A stretch of DNA of 64,000 nucleotides from Ktedonobacter robiniae (GTDB lineage: Bacteria; Chloroflexota; Ktedonobacteria; Ktedonobacterales; Ktedonobacteraceae): the NCBI RefSeq assembly GCF_016587375.1, contig NZ_BNJG01000003.1, positions 992,001 through 1,056,000 on the forward strand, in the 5' to 3' direction. Made by a program: the position numbers and the translations under genes. Each line of letters starts with the position of its first letter. Within the stretch, counting starts at the first letter, position 1. This document shows positions 9,396-17,774 of this stretch, piece after piece. The notes under the pieces are model-generated. The model did not search any database and was not told the origin of the DNA. It saw only the letters and a list, made by a program, of their open reading frames with translations.

Positions 9396-10699
9396 AAATG
9401 CGTTTACCCTGGCTGTGGCCTGCCATAATTATTCTTTCTGCCCTTGCGGCTTGTATCGTCACATATGTGATCCCCGACGCTCAAATTAGAGCAGTCACTG
9501 TCATGAGTTTTCTCTTTATTTGCCCTGGCATGGCGCTGGTACGTTTCCTTCGCCTCAATGATGTTGTCACGGAATGGATCATGGCTTTTTCTTTGAGCTT
9601 TGCCATTGATGCCATAGTGGGAGGCATATTTTTATACACAGGCCACTGGTCGCTTTCCGGCATTCTCATTACCTTGTTAGTTATTAGTCTTATGGGAGCA
9701 GCAGGACAACTCGTAATCCTACATCCCGTGGTGGCGCAACGCCTGAGCGTGTTGTCCATTTTCAAAATGCCAGAAGATATAACTGATAGCGAGACGATGG
9801 CCCTACCAAAAATATCGCTCGCAGGTGATACAGACAAAGCGGTAAGTATTGAAGATCTGCAGACAGCCTATTTGCCCAGCTATAAACTTACATCTGGCAC
9901 AAATCAAACCAGAGATGTAACCGAGACAGATACCGTACAAATGCCCTCAGCCATACGCAACACACCTGCTCAAGAAGATATTGCTGATCATGATACAACA
10001 TATATAAATGCACTTGAACATATAAATGCAAATGACTTACCAGATATAACTGACGAGTCACAAAGCAGCATAGAGGCCATTGAAGAGAAGGCAACTGTAC
10101 ATGTTCCCAGTATTAGTATTTCTTATTCACCCGCGCCTCAAACGAGGCCAATCACTGATAAACAACCTTTAGAGGAACAAGAAACACAGCAACTAAGCAC
10201 TAACGCCACCCAAGAAAAAGACATCATTGAAGAACAAGACATTGCTCCTATCCCAGATGCTCCACCCACTCCTGCTAGCAAAGAGCAAGTCATTGAGGAG
10301 AAAGAAACTGTCAATATCCCAGTGGCTTCGCCCTCTTCTACTAATGAAGAGCAAGCTGGAGAAGAGCCAGTCATTGAAGAGAAAGAAACTGTCAATATCC
10401 CATCAGTACAGGTGCCTGAGCCTGATCTGATATCTGAACAAACATCAGCCAATTCTCCAACTTCAGAGAAAGGACAAGAGGAGCAGGAGGAGAAAGAGCC
10501 AGTCATTATTGCAGCAAAACCAGAACCTTCCAAGGAACCACAGAAAAAAGAAAAAACTCTTTCTGCCAGAACAATAATTCCACACACCAATCCTCACAAA
10601 GCTATCGTTCAGGAGCCTACTACAAAAAATGTTTTGAGGAAGAAGCGTCTCACTAAAGAAGCCTTAAAGCGAGAGGTCTCAGAGCAAGACAACATTTGA
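9392..10699 (+). CDS. Membrane-anchored protein with repetitive Thr-motif tail
   Basis: 435 residues. The first about 115 residues contain three to four hydrophobic helices; the remaining about 310 are acidic, disordered-looking and rich in Glu, Thr, Pro and Ser. The tail repeats a short motif, Thr-x-x-(Ile/Leu/Met/Val)-Pro: ETMALP, QTAYLP, DTVQMP, ATVHVP, and two near-perfect IEEKETVNIP units 81 nt apart (about 10292 and 10373). It ends in a basic segment. The function is not recognised. Position last in the operon suggests a scaffold or regulator of the glycan machinery; the repeats fit phosphothreonine sites for FHA domains (inference). Confidence 0.6.
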   Translation: MKMRLPWLWPAIIILSALAACIVTYVIPDAQIRAVTVMSFLFICPGMALVRFLRLNDVVTEWIMAFSLSFAIDAIVGGIFLYTGHWSLSGILITLLVISLMGAAGQLVILHPVVAQRLSVLSIFKMPEDITDSETMALPKISLAGDTDKAVSIEDLQTAYLPSYKLTSGTNQTRDVTETDTVQMPSAIRNTPAQEDIADHDTTYINALEHINANDLPDITDESQSSIEAIEEKATVHVPSISISYSPAPQTRPITDKQPLEEQETQQLSTNATQEKDIIEEQDIAPIPDAPPTPASKEQVIEEKETVNIPVASPSSTNEEQAGEEPVIEEKETVNIPSVQVPEPDLISEQTSANSPTSEKGQEEQEEKEPVIIAAKPEPSKEPQKKEKTLSARTIIPHTNPHKAIVQEPTTKNVLRKKRLTKEALKREVSEQDNI

Positions 10700-10814
10700 T
10701 TGCAGTGAATTCTGTTTAACTACTTTTTACTTATGCTTTTAGCAAGTTTTAAAATAAGCTTTTAAAGCAAAGAAGGTAGGAACACGCCAGTGTGTTTTTT
10801 ATGCAGAAAAACAT

Positions 10815-10820
10815 TATAAT
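10815..10820 (+). promoter_or_regulatory. Possible -10 element upstream of the glycoside hydrolase
   Basis: A perfect TATAAT lies 58 nt before the ATG at 10878 in an AT-rich gap of 178 nt. No good -35 hexamer is present at standard spacing (GTGTTT is the best), so the promoter call is tentative. Confidence 0.35.
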
Positions 10821-10877
10821 ACAACTTGGAAGGAAAGCGTTGCCAGAAAACTTAGTTTTCTAGAAGGTTAACACGAG

Positions 10878-12340
10878 ATGAGTAGGGAAAAGCAGTATAA
10901 CCGTAGGCAAGTTTTGGGGGTTGCGCTTGCAGCTTTAAGCAGTTTTCTGCTCCTCTTTACCTCTGATGAACAGATGGCTTTCTCCTCTCTAGCTCCTACA
11001 CCGGATATGCCACCCGATACGACTCTGCATATCGCAACAACATCTCAGCAAACTAGCGCCTTTACTCTAGGCATGAGCGATGTCGACACAAATCTTATTT
11101 ATCCACAATCCTCTGAGCAGGCTTCACAGATCAAGCACTTATTAGCGCAAAGCAGCTCTTTCACGAACATCCATATCATGGGCTGGGGAGCGGATGATCC
11201 CTGGCCAGATCCAGCGCAGCCAGAACCCACAAACTGGACCACACTGGATAAGAAGCTGCAAATCGCACTTGATACCGGGACGACGCCTGTGCTTACCCTG
11301 TGTGAGGCGCCTTGGTGGATGAAAGGTCGCCTGAATGCAGATGGCTCAACGACGCGTCTCACCAGAGACGATGACTTTGCCGATATTACTTACGATGCAC
11401 GCATCTTAGATAATCATATGTCTGATTGGTTACACCTTGTGCAAAGAATCGCGGAACGTTATATGGCGCCCCCTACAATGTACGCTATTTTCAGGTCTGG
11501 AATGAGCTTAAAGGCTATTACAATCCAATAACCAATAATTGGGATGGCGGGAAGTCACAGGGAGATCCCACAGGGGATAACGCGCGCCATGGCTATACCT
11601 ACATGTATAACCAGGTCTACACAACCTTGAAGCAAGTTGCTCAGGGACAGGGCATAGACCCTCCACAGGTAAAGGTTGGTGGTCCCTATGTGGTGATGGA
11701 TAGCTGGGCCTCAACCAACGCCCCTGATCGTTCCAACGTCAAAGATCAGTATGGGGCACTTGACCGGAGAAGCCTCAATGTCGTCGCAACGTGGCTCGCT
11801 GAGAAGCTTGGAGGTGATTTCCTTACCATTGATGGTGGCAATGTTAATAAAGATCAGACCAACCTTACCGACCCCTTTACCGCTACAGAGAAATTCGCTG
11901 ACGTCGTACAGTGGATTCGCTCGCTTGATCCCCATACATATCCTGGGGCGACGACCCTCCCTATCTGGTGGGCCGAATGGTATGCAATCCCTTTCGCAAC
12001 AGAGAACAATCCAGACTATAATAACGCCCTCAAAACCTATACCTTGCTCCAGTTTATTAATTCTGGAGTAAGTGTCGCGCTAGCATGGGGCTATGACGAT
12101 CTGTGGTACACTAACCCAGCAACACCAGGCCCCTGGTATGGGAGCGCCAAAGCCATCAAGGAGCATTTCCCCGCTGGAACCCCTCTCTATAAGACAAGCT
12201 CGACATCACAAGATATTGTCGCGCTCGCATCCAAAAGCAGCGTGCTCATTATCAACAAATCATTGTTGCCGCACGTGGTTGATGTGAAAGGCAAACATAT
12301 TCCGCTTCGATCTTTCCAGATCGTTGTGGTCAACCGGTAA
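10878..12340 (+). pseudogene. Secreted glycoside hydrolase (clan GH-A-like), frameshifted near 11470
   Basis: About 487 residues when the frame is repaired. The N-terminus (NRRQVLGVALAALSSFLLL) has a twin-arginine-like motif and hydrophobic core, so export is likely. Frame 1 runs to 11531 but loses sense after IAERYMAP; a second frame continues with YNVRYFQVWNELKGYYN and is open to 12340. The shift maps to a C5 run at 11469-11473; one extra C restores one frame. WNE (acid/base Glu) and WWAEWYA (candidate nucleophile Glu) fit GH39/GH5-type clan A hydrolases. Probably trims or degrades the exopolysaccharide made by the upstream operon. The break may be a real mutation or an under-called homopolymer. 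Confidence 0.7.
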
Positions 12341-12343
12341 AGC

Positions 12344-12372
12344 GAGGCACTTTAAACTGTAGAAAGTGCCTC
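12344..12372. terminator. Bidirectional terminator between convergent genes
   Basis: A perfect 10-bp stem (12344-12353 with 12363-12372, loop 9 nt) lies between the stop of the glycoside hydrolase and the convergent cupin gene, followed by TTCTCTCT on the + strand. Confidence 0.7.
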
Positions 12373-12381
12373 TTCTCTCTG

Positions 12382-12750
12382 CTAGAGCACATCTATTTTC
12401 GTACGCTCGGGGCGGAAGGCTGGCATGCAAAGCGACCAGTATTCGCACTCCTCGCCCTGGCTGGCATTGCTATAGGTAACACGCGTGCCACGCTCGACCA
12501 GGCAGGTCTCGCCGGGCGCGACCTCCAGGTGCTCTCCCTCGGCCTCTACTGCAAGCACACCGCGCACGACAATGACGACTTCGTCGAAGTCCGCTACCTG
12601 GGCTGGCTCGCGCCAGGCTGCGGGCGCCAACATATGCGCCAGGCTAAACCCATCATGCTTGCTGTGTAAAGCACCAAAATGCTCGTCGATGATTTTCCCG
12701 TCTTCACGCGGGAAGATGCTCCCGTGCTCTACTTTATGTAACATATTCAT
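12382..12750 (-). CDS. Cupin-domain protein
   Basis: 122-residue single-domain cupin. The pattern FDEVVIVVRGVLAVEAEGEHLEVAPGE followed by CLVERGTRVTYSNAS matches the two conserved cupin motifs of a small beta-barrel, although classical metal-binding His residues are mostly missing (Glu and Asp remain), so metal binding and substrate are uncertain. The gene faces the glycoside hydrolase and shares a terminator with it. Its promoter region carries a perfect inverted repeat at 12825-12849 that could bind a repressor. It is the last apparently chromosomal gene before the integrase. Confidence 0.75.
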   Translation of the reverse strand: MNMLHKVEHGSIFPREDGKIIDEHFGALHSKHDGFSLAHMLAPAAWREPAQVADFDEVVIVVRGVLAVEAEGEHLEVAPGETCLVERGTRVTYSNASQGEECEYWSLCMPAFRPERTKIDVL

Positions 12751-12824
12751 ATTCTCCTTTTGTTTTTGCTCATTACCCTTCTCAAGCCATTTTAAGCCGT
12801 TTGCAAATTTTTTTAAAGTACCTT

Positions 12825-12849
12825 ATTGACAGCTAAATTGACTGTCAAT
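12825..12849. promoter_or_regulatory. Perfect 8-bp inverted repeat, probable operator
   Basis: ATTGACAG (12825-12832) and CTGTCAAT (12842-12849) are separated by 9 nt, in the 143-nt gap between the divergent cupin start (12750) and the integrase stop (12894). The spacing is typical of a dimeric repressor operator controlling the cupin gene. The left boundary of the mobile element should also fall in this gap, but its attachment core cannot be defined without the other end. Confidence 0.5.
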
Positions 12850-12893
12850 TATCAAAAACACGCTTTTGGATTTCGTGTCACTCTCCAAACTTC

Positions 12894-14039
12894 CTAATCA
12901 CCCTGAGCCTGTTTAAATTGCCTATCTAGATCTTGAATGGCTGCTGTATGCATCGAAGGAAGCAAATGGCTATAGATATTCATCGTAATAGCAACGCTAC
13001 TATGGCCAAGAATCTCTTGGACAACTTTGGGATGAACATTAATCGCCAGCAAAATAGAAGCAAGAGAATGGCGGAGATCATGAAAACGCATACGCGGTAA
13101 TCCAGCCTTCTCCAAGAAGTGACTAAGACAATCCTTTACTGTCGAGGCGCTAATATAATTTCCATTAACATTGGTAAAGACAAGACCCTTGTCTACCCAA
13201 GATAAGCCAGCTTTCTTGCGCACTTCTGCTTGTTGTATTTTGTGTCTACGCAATTCCTCAATGACAAAGTCAGGAAGGCTTATAGTACGTCTTCCACTTG
13301 CGGTCTTAGGTTCATTCTCCACAACAAGACCGATACCATTGACTTTGATATACGATGCACTCACATTCACATAAAGGGTTTGTGCCTCAAAGTCGATAGC
13401 ACTCCATCTTAAACCAAGTATCTCGCCTTTTCGCATACCCGTTGCTAGCGTAAGAGCTAACAAAGGACGTATATAATGCCCTTCCGCGACAGCTAACAAC
13501 TTTGCGGACTCGTCCAGAGTCAGAATTGGATACTCACGTTTCCCCTCCTTTGGAGGTGTAACCCCAAGGGCTGGATTGGCGATAAGATAGCCCCAAGATA
13601 CTGCATCTCTCAATGCTTTCTTTAAAATTCGGTGATTTAAACGTATCGTCGATGCCGCTACTCCCGCTTCTAACATCTTACCGTAACTTAACTGAATCTT
13701 ATCAGCTTTTAAATCACGCAACTTGGTGCGCCCAAACACCTCTCCTAACTGAAGAATACGAAAGGAATAAGATACATAGGTTGTGGCTCGAATAGTCGGG
13801 CGATGTACCTCAAGCCAATACTCCAAATACTCCTTTACCGTATATTTAGGAGCTTGTAGATTTAGGCCTTGTTCAGCTTCTTTTAAAAGCTGCTTTCGCA
13901 GAGCATTCGCAGCCTTTTCGTCCTTCGCATAGCGAGTAATACGTTTACCGTTTATACGAACAGTTGCGGCATATCTGCCATCACTTCGCCTATAGACGGA
14001 ACCTTCTCCATAATCCCGGCGTTTCGTCATCTTCGCCAT
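12894..14039 (-). CDS. int: Tyrosine recombinase (integrase)
   Basis: 381-residue phage/ICE-type integrase. The N-terminal arm-binding segment (GEGSVYRRSDGRYAATVRING, residues 9-29) is followed by a SAM-like core-binding domain and the catalytic domain. Catalytic residues visible are Arg in ATGMRKGEILGLRW, His-x-x-Arg in FHDLRHSLAS, His in LGHSSVAITMN and the Tyr nucleophile in IYSHLL. Catalyses site-specific integration and excision of the element. It ends the element on the left and lies 34 nt downstream of the excisionase-like gene, the usual xis-int order. No tRNA target is visible in the window. Confidence 0.93.
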   Translation of the reverse strand: MAKMTKRRDYGEGSVYRRSDGRYAATVRINGKRITRYAKDEKAANALRKQLLKEAEQGLNLQAPKYTVKEYLEYWLEVHRPTIRATTYVSYSFRILQLGEVFGRTKLRDLKADKIQLSYGKMLEAGVAASTIRLNHRILKKALRDAVSWGYLIANPALGVTPPKEGKREYPILTLDESAKLLAVAEGHYIRPLLALTLATGMRKGEILGLRWSAIDFEAQTLYVNVSASYIKVNGIGLVVENEPKTASGRRTISLPDFVIEELRRHKIQQAEVRKKAGLSWVDKGLVFTNVNGNYISASTVKDCLSHFLEKAGLPRMRFHDLRHSLASILLAINVHPKVVQEILGHSSVAITMNIYSHLLPSMHTAAIQDLDRQFKQAQGD

Positions 14040-14073
14040 TATAGCACCTCTTCTAGCGAGTAAATATCTCGCG

Positions 14074-14298
14074 TTAGGCAGTTCCTTGTCGACTCAGAAG
14101 CCACCTCTGGACACTTGATGGAATAAAGCGTAATTGCGCCCCAACCCTCACTACTGGTAACCCCTCCTGATCTATCAACATATACACCGTTTGGCGACTC
14201 ACACTCAAGTACTCCATCACGCCATGTATATCCAGCAATTTTTCTAGGTTCAATATCGGATGAGCGTCATTCGGCTGAGGTTTACGTGGACGAGGCAT
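14074..14298 (-). CDS. Excisionase-like helix-turn-helix protein
   Basis: 74-residue protein with a MerR/HTH_17-type DNA-binding fold: LDIHGVMEYLSVSRQTVYMLIDQEGLPVVRVGAQLRFIPSSVQRWL, the classic excisionase-family pattern. Expected to bend attachment-site DNA and direct the adjacent integrase toward excision. ATG 14298 is preceded by GGAGGAAAG. A 13-bp sequence overlapping the leader (14312-14324) recurs at 14360-14372 and may be its own binding site. Confidence 0.8.
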   Translation of the reverse strand: MPRPRKPQPNDAHPILNLEKLLDIHGVMEYLSVSRQTVYMLIDQEGLPVVRVGAQLRFIPSSVQRWLLSRQGTA

Positions 14299-14311
14299 CT
14301 GTTTCTTTCCT

Positions 14312-14372
14312 CCATCTTGCTTTGTTGCGGGACGTTCTTACAAGAAACTGTTTATCGCACCATCTTGCTTTG
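14312..14372. repeat. 13-bp direct repeats upstream of the excisionase-like gene
   Basis: CCATCTTGCTTTG occurs at 14312-14324 and again at 14360-14372, 48 nt apart. The first copy abuts the ribosome-binding site of the xis-like gene, so the pair may be an Xis/Int arm-type or autoregulatory site (inference). Confidence 0.45.
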
Positions 14373-14468
14373 AGGAAAGTATCTCAAAATACCTCACAGA
14401 CTGTCCAGAACAATATGTGTCGACTTCTCAACACTTGTGATGGGTTTCTCTAAACATATTGGTTCACT

Positions 14469-14909
14469 TTATCCTCCTGAAAGACCAAATCCCATCCCTA
14501 ACATATCTAAATCCTCCCCAATTGTTTCGTCAAAAATCGCTTCCTGACGAGGTTTTGTTTCTGAAGTCGCCTCTGCTGGTTTATCCTGCAAAGGGACCTG
14601 AAGTATTTGCGCGGATTTCTCCTTTCTCTGATCCTGCTGATAGGGATGCTCATCATACTCCAGCAAGACATCAATAGCCGAACTGAGGTGTCGCCGCAAG
14701 GCCTTGGCGAGGCGAGCTGGCTCAACTCCTCCCAGAGTGCCATCCTCACATGGAGCAAATTTCGTGGCCTCAACAAGCAGTCCACTCACAATGGCTTGCC
14801 GCAGCACATCAGCAATGGAGAGGCCTGTATGATCACATAGCTGCTGTGCAAGTTCAAGGGCATGAGGAGGAATATTGCGCAAAGAGATTGGATTGCTCAT
14901 GCCCCTCAC
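14469..14909 (-). CDS. ParR-like ribbon-helix-helix partner of the actin-like ATPase
   Basis: 146 residues. The N-terminal about 50 residues (PISLRNIPPHALELAQQLCDHTGLSIADVLRQAIVSGLLVE) have the strand-helix-helix layout of RHH DNA-binding proteins; the rest is hydrophilic. The GTG start at 14909 overlaps the TGA stop of the ParM-like gene (GTGA); ATG 14900 is an alternative. Position directly after the actin-like gene on one transcript is the parM-parR arrangement, so it likely binds the palindrome upstream of parM and links DNA to filaments. The name is inferred from context and fold only. Confidence 0.65.
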   Translation of the reverse strand: MRGMSNPISLRNIPPHALELAQQLCDHTGLSIADVLRQAIVSGLLVEATKFAPCEDGTLGGVEPARLAKALRRHLSSAIDVLLEYDEHPYQQDQRKEKSAQILQVPLQDKPAEATSETKPRQEAIFDETIGEDLDMLGMGFGLSGG

Positions 14910-16177
14910 CTTTGCGCTTCCACAGCAGTAGCTCTCTGCATGCGTCGCTGCGCTGTCGCTTGAGCCAGTACATAGCCTCCAATAGCATTGAGGACAGAAG
15001 CCATTCTCTTTGGCACAAAGAAGAAGCTTTGATCTGTACGCTTTGCGCTTACCAGTTCGTAGAGGCTCCTCTGAAGAAGAATCGATCCACCCCCTGTAAA
15101 CATCAAAAAGGTTTGATCTTCTTGCAAGAGGTGACGCATATGCGTTAAGAGCTTACTTGAACGAGTTCGAACAATATCATCGATAATGGGCTCAATCCTG
15201 GTCCGTCTTCCACCAATAGTGACCTGCTGGCTAAGGAGGACCTGCTGTGCTTCGACATCAGAGAGACGTACTCCAGAATATCTGGCACGCAAGCTCTCTC
15301 GCACGGCTCTCGCAATCGCAATTGTCCCCTCGTCAAGAAGGGCTGCCTCCATGCGCAACTTTGCCTTTCCATTGGGCTGGTAATCAATATTGACAGTACA
15401 GGTATGGAATTGGCCGCCTCCTATATCGAGCGTGACATGTTTGACAATATCTGTCTCAATAGCTGTGCCATTAATCGCGTAGTACCACGTCAGAAACGAG
15501 CCGAAGGTCTGTGGATAAGGGTTTAACTCTACCAGATGGAGGTGCCAGATCGTTGAGTGTCCTTGCTCATCCGTGCGACAAACACGAAAAGGCGTGTGGA
15601 AGATGTGCTGAAGGGCGCGGTTTGTCGTCTCATTCAGACCATTTCTTGTCACTTCCTCATTGGGAACACCAAAACTGACATAGAGATCGTACTCTCCCTG
15701 CCATTCCTGCATCGCTTTTTCATAGCCTGCCTCTCGTAGGAGTTCAACCAAACAGGTAAAGAGATAATGGCGATAACGCTCATCTGACACCCGTTCATCT
15801 GTCATGCCTATAGGAAGACTTTCGGCCTTTCCAGACAACAACGCTTCCTCTCCAATCCAGAAAGGCTCTGAGTTGTTAACCTGCCAAGTTGTCATCCCCT
15901 CACCTGCCCGCAAAATTCTGGCTGGGGCATAGGCAGTCACAATACGTCGCGTGCTCATCACTGGTTGCGTTGCATGCAACATCGCGCCCTTAAACGCATC
16001 GTTGCCATTGTCCACTGAAGCGAGGATAGCTGTTGTCGTCATGTTTTTCCCCGCCAACTCATCCCAATGAGTAAATGGAATACTTCGAGGGAGTTCTTTC
16101 CCCTCAGATGTCACAAGTGCATCCTCACGCCCAATGTACGCCAAAAAGGATTCAGGATGAACGATATCTGTCTGCAT
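14906..16177 (-). CDS. ParM/StbA-like actin-type ATPase
   Basis: 423 residues from ATG 16177, chosen because AGGAGGAG precedes it; the frame is open further upstream to 16216. Actin-fold ATP-binding motifs are visible: phosphate-1 VDNGNDAFK (55-63), phosphate-2 LDIGGGQF (250-256) and an adenosine motif FTGGGS near the C-terminus. It would polymerise in the cytoplasm to segregate copies of the element. With the RHH gene behind it and repeated TTATCAG sites in front, it forms a type II partition cassette, notable on an element that also has an integrase. Confidence 0.85.
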   Translation of the reverse strand: MQTDIVHPESFLAYIGREDALVTSEGKELPRSIPFTHWDELAGKNMTTTAILASVDNGNDAFKGAMLHATQPVMSTRRIVTAYAPARILRAGEGMTTWQVNNSEPFWIGEEALLSGKAESLPIGMTDERVSDERYRHYLFTCLVELLREAGYEKAMQEWQGEYDLYVSFGVPNEEVTRNGLNETTNRALQHIFHTPFRVCRTDEQGHSTIWHLHLVELNPYPQTFGSFLTWYYAINGTAIETDIVKHVTLDIGGGQFHTCTVNIDYQPNGKAKLRMEAALLDEGTIAIARAVRESLRARYSGVRLSDVEAQQVLLSQQVTIGGRRTRIEPIIDDIVRTRSSKLLTHMRHLLQEDQTFLMFTGGGSILLQRSLYELVSAKRTDQSFFFVPKRMASVLNAIGGYVLAQATAQRRMQRATAVEAQR

Positions 16178-16203
16178 AACTCCTCCTACTATTTTGACTA
16201 CAT

Positions 16204-16238
16204 TTATCAGATTCACAACTGATAATTATTATCAGTTG
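16204..16238. promoter_or_regulatory. parC-like palindrome and TTATCAG repeats
   Basis: A perfect 10-bp inverted repeat (16216-16225 with 16229-16238, spacer TTA) built on TTATCAG, plus a third TTATCAG at 16204-16210, lies just upstream of the ParM-like gene. This is where type II systems keep the ParR-binding centromere, which also represses the promoter. Only three half-sites are present, fewer than in plasmid R1, so an operator for the divergent GntR regulator is an alternative. Confidence 0.55.
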
Positions 16239-16315
16239 TTGTAACGAGCATACCATTTGACTACAAAGCTTGTCAAGTCTCATATCCTCCTGATATAGGC
16301 AATCAGAGGTGCTTA

Positions 16316-16324
16316 TGGTATAAT
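16316..16324 (+). promoter_or_regulatory. Extended -10 promoter of the GntR gene
   Basis: TGGTATAAT is an extended -10 element (TGnTATAAT) 110 nt before the GntR start. A short hairpin (CTCCGC...GCGGAG) follows at about 16327-16350 in the leader. Confidence 0.55.
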
Positions 16325-16433
16325 GCCTCCGCACTCCCTCTGAGGCGGAGAGGACTCACATGAATGCAGGTCCTGGGTGGTAGCGTTATATTAACGAGAA
16401 AAGGCGTTTAAGAAGACGGAGGATAGACAAAGA

Positions 16434-17255
16434 ATGCACGAATCAACGCTCGAAGAACTCATTCAGACACCTCCGCCTGAATTGCGCATGGGAAGCAAAA
16501 CCACCCAAGCCTATCTTGAGATTCGCAAACATATTTTGTCAGGCACCTATCAAGCACAGCAACTTCTCGTACCCAAACAGATTGAAGAGACATATCGTAT
16601 CAATAACACCACAACGCAGATGCTTCTGATGCGACTCGCGAACGAGGGATTGGTGAAGATTCTCCCCGTACGTGAACGCACCTGGCCCAATAATGCCTCT
16701 CTCAATGAGTATCGCGTAGCAGACCTCTCGCAAACGTATCAGATCTCATTACCACGCCAGAGCGCCTTACATTCCGATAGGCCTGCAAGCGAACACACAA
16801 CAGACAAAGAGATTCTTCTGCTCAAGATTCAATACGCGGATCAGGAGATTGCTGACCTGCTTGCTCTCAACGTAGGCGAGAAAGTTATCCTCTACCGTGA
16901 GCGCAAAAGGCGTCCTGATAAGACCGTAATTTCAATTAGCGATACCTACCTTCCCTTCTGGTTTGCTGATGTTCTTCCTGAAATAGAGCGTCCCGAGGCA
17001 AACGTCTATCAACTTATCGCTCAACTCGGAAAACACCCCACCTCCTGCACCGAAAGCGTCCAGGTCAGACAGGCGCAGAGCATCGAGCGCATTCTTTTTG
17101 AGCGCTCGCCCGATGATCCCTCACCTCTTCTCAAGCTCCAACGACGCATCTTCGATGCCAAGGATAGCCCTCTTGCTGTTCAATTTCTCACCCTGGAGAG
17201 CGAGGGGTATCAACTGACCTACTCCTTTCCCCTGAGAGAACAAGACATCTCATAA
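16434..17255 (+). CDS. GntR-family regulator with UTRA-type domain
   Basis: 273 residues: winged-helix domain at about 22-80 (TTQAYLEIRKHILSGTYQAQQLLVPKQIEETYRI), then a ligand-binding-like UTRA domain (VGEKVILYRERKRRPDKTVISISDTYLP). KorSA-type GntR repressors control transfer in actinobacterial integrative elements, and this gene, divergent from the partition genes and near int/xis, may do the same. GGAGG precedes ATG 16434. The recognition helix is degenerate relative to metabolic GntR proteins (NNTTTQMLLMRLANEGLV). The target operators are unknown; the TTATCAG palindrome is one candidate. Confidence 0.75.
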   Translation: MHESTLEELIQTPPPELRMGSKTTQAYLEIRKHILSGTYQAQQLLVPKQIEETYRINNTTTQMLLMRLANEGLVKILPVRERTWPNNASLNEYRVADLSQTYQISLPRQSALHSDRPASEHTTDKEILLLKIQYADQEIADLLALNVGEKVILYRERKRRPDKTVISISDTYLPFWFADVLPEIERPEANVYQLIAQLGKHPTSCTESVQVRQAQSIERILFERSPDDPSPLLKLQRRIFDAKDSPLAVQFLTLESEGYQLTYSFPLREQDIS

Positions 17256-17774
17256 GACCAAACAAACAGACAGAAGCAAAATCCACATATGTAGACGAGA
17301 TACGCTGCATCAAGAGGACATATACCAGCATGCAGCTTCTTCTGTTAGCAAAGAGTATGTCAAAGAACACAAGAGAAGTCCAGAACAGAAATGTCCTATT
17401 GACTCCACATATCTGTCTGGTAGAGAACATGTGATGTCTATAGGACATTTTCGTCCTTCACTTTGCGAAACCGAATACATCGTACATCTTCCAAAACCTT
17501 GGACTGCTTTCTGAAAACAGGACCAGAAAACAAAACGACATTGGGCGCGAGAGATCAAGTAAAGGGATGAAGGGGCATGAGAGGGGGAAGGATAATATGC
17601 TCCCCTGGACTGCTCCCATGATGTAGATAGGATTAGCCGCCATAACCAATTTCTCAAAACATGAAGTATGAGGTGTTGCATGCCATTGACATTTCTCTCA
17701 CCTAACTTGTACAATCGCTTCAAATTAGCTACAAACAAGTGACAAGATATCTAACGTGTAATTGAGAGGACACA
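17256..17774. other. Non-coding gap before gltX
   Basis: 519 nt without a convincing gene; reading frames here lack coding character. The only recognised signal is the gltX promoter near its right end. No T-box leader was seen. Confidence 0.5.
17686..17715 (+). promoter_or_regulatory. Sigma-70 type promoter of gltX
   Basis: TTGACA (17686-17691) and TACAAT (17710-17715) are separated by 18 nt and lie 60 nt before the gltX start codon. Confidence 0.65.

Noticed and set aside
16365..16400. T-box-like GGGTGGTAGCG upstream of the GntR gene, near a tRNA synthetase gene
   Set aside because: No specifier stem, no upstream T-box elements, no terminator/antiterminator pair, and it precedes a regulator, not gltX, which has its own promoter at 17686.
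17310..17738. Minus-strand open frame of 142 codons before gltX
   Set aside because: Cys- and Ser-rich random-looking sequence that covers the gltX promoter; no motif or ribosome-binding site.
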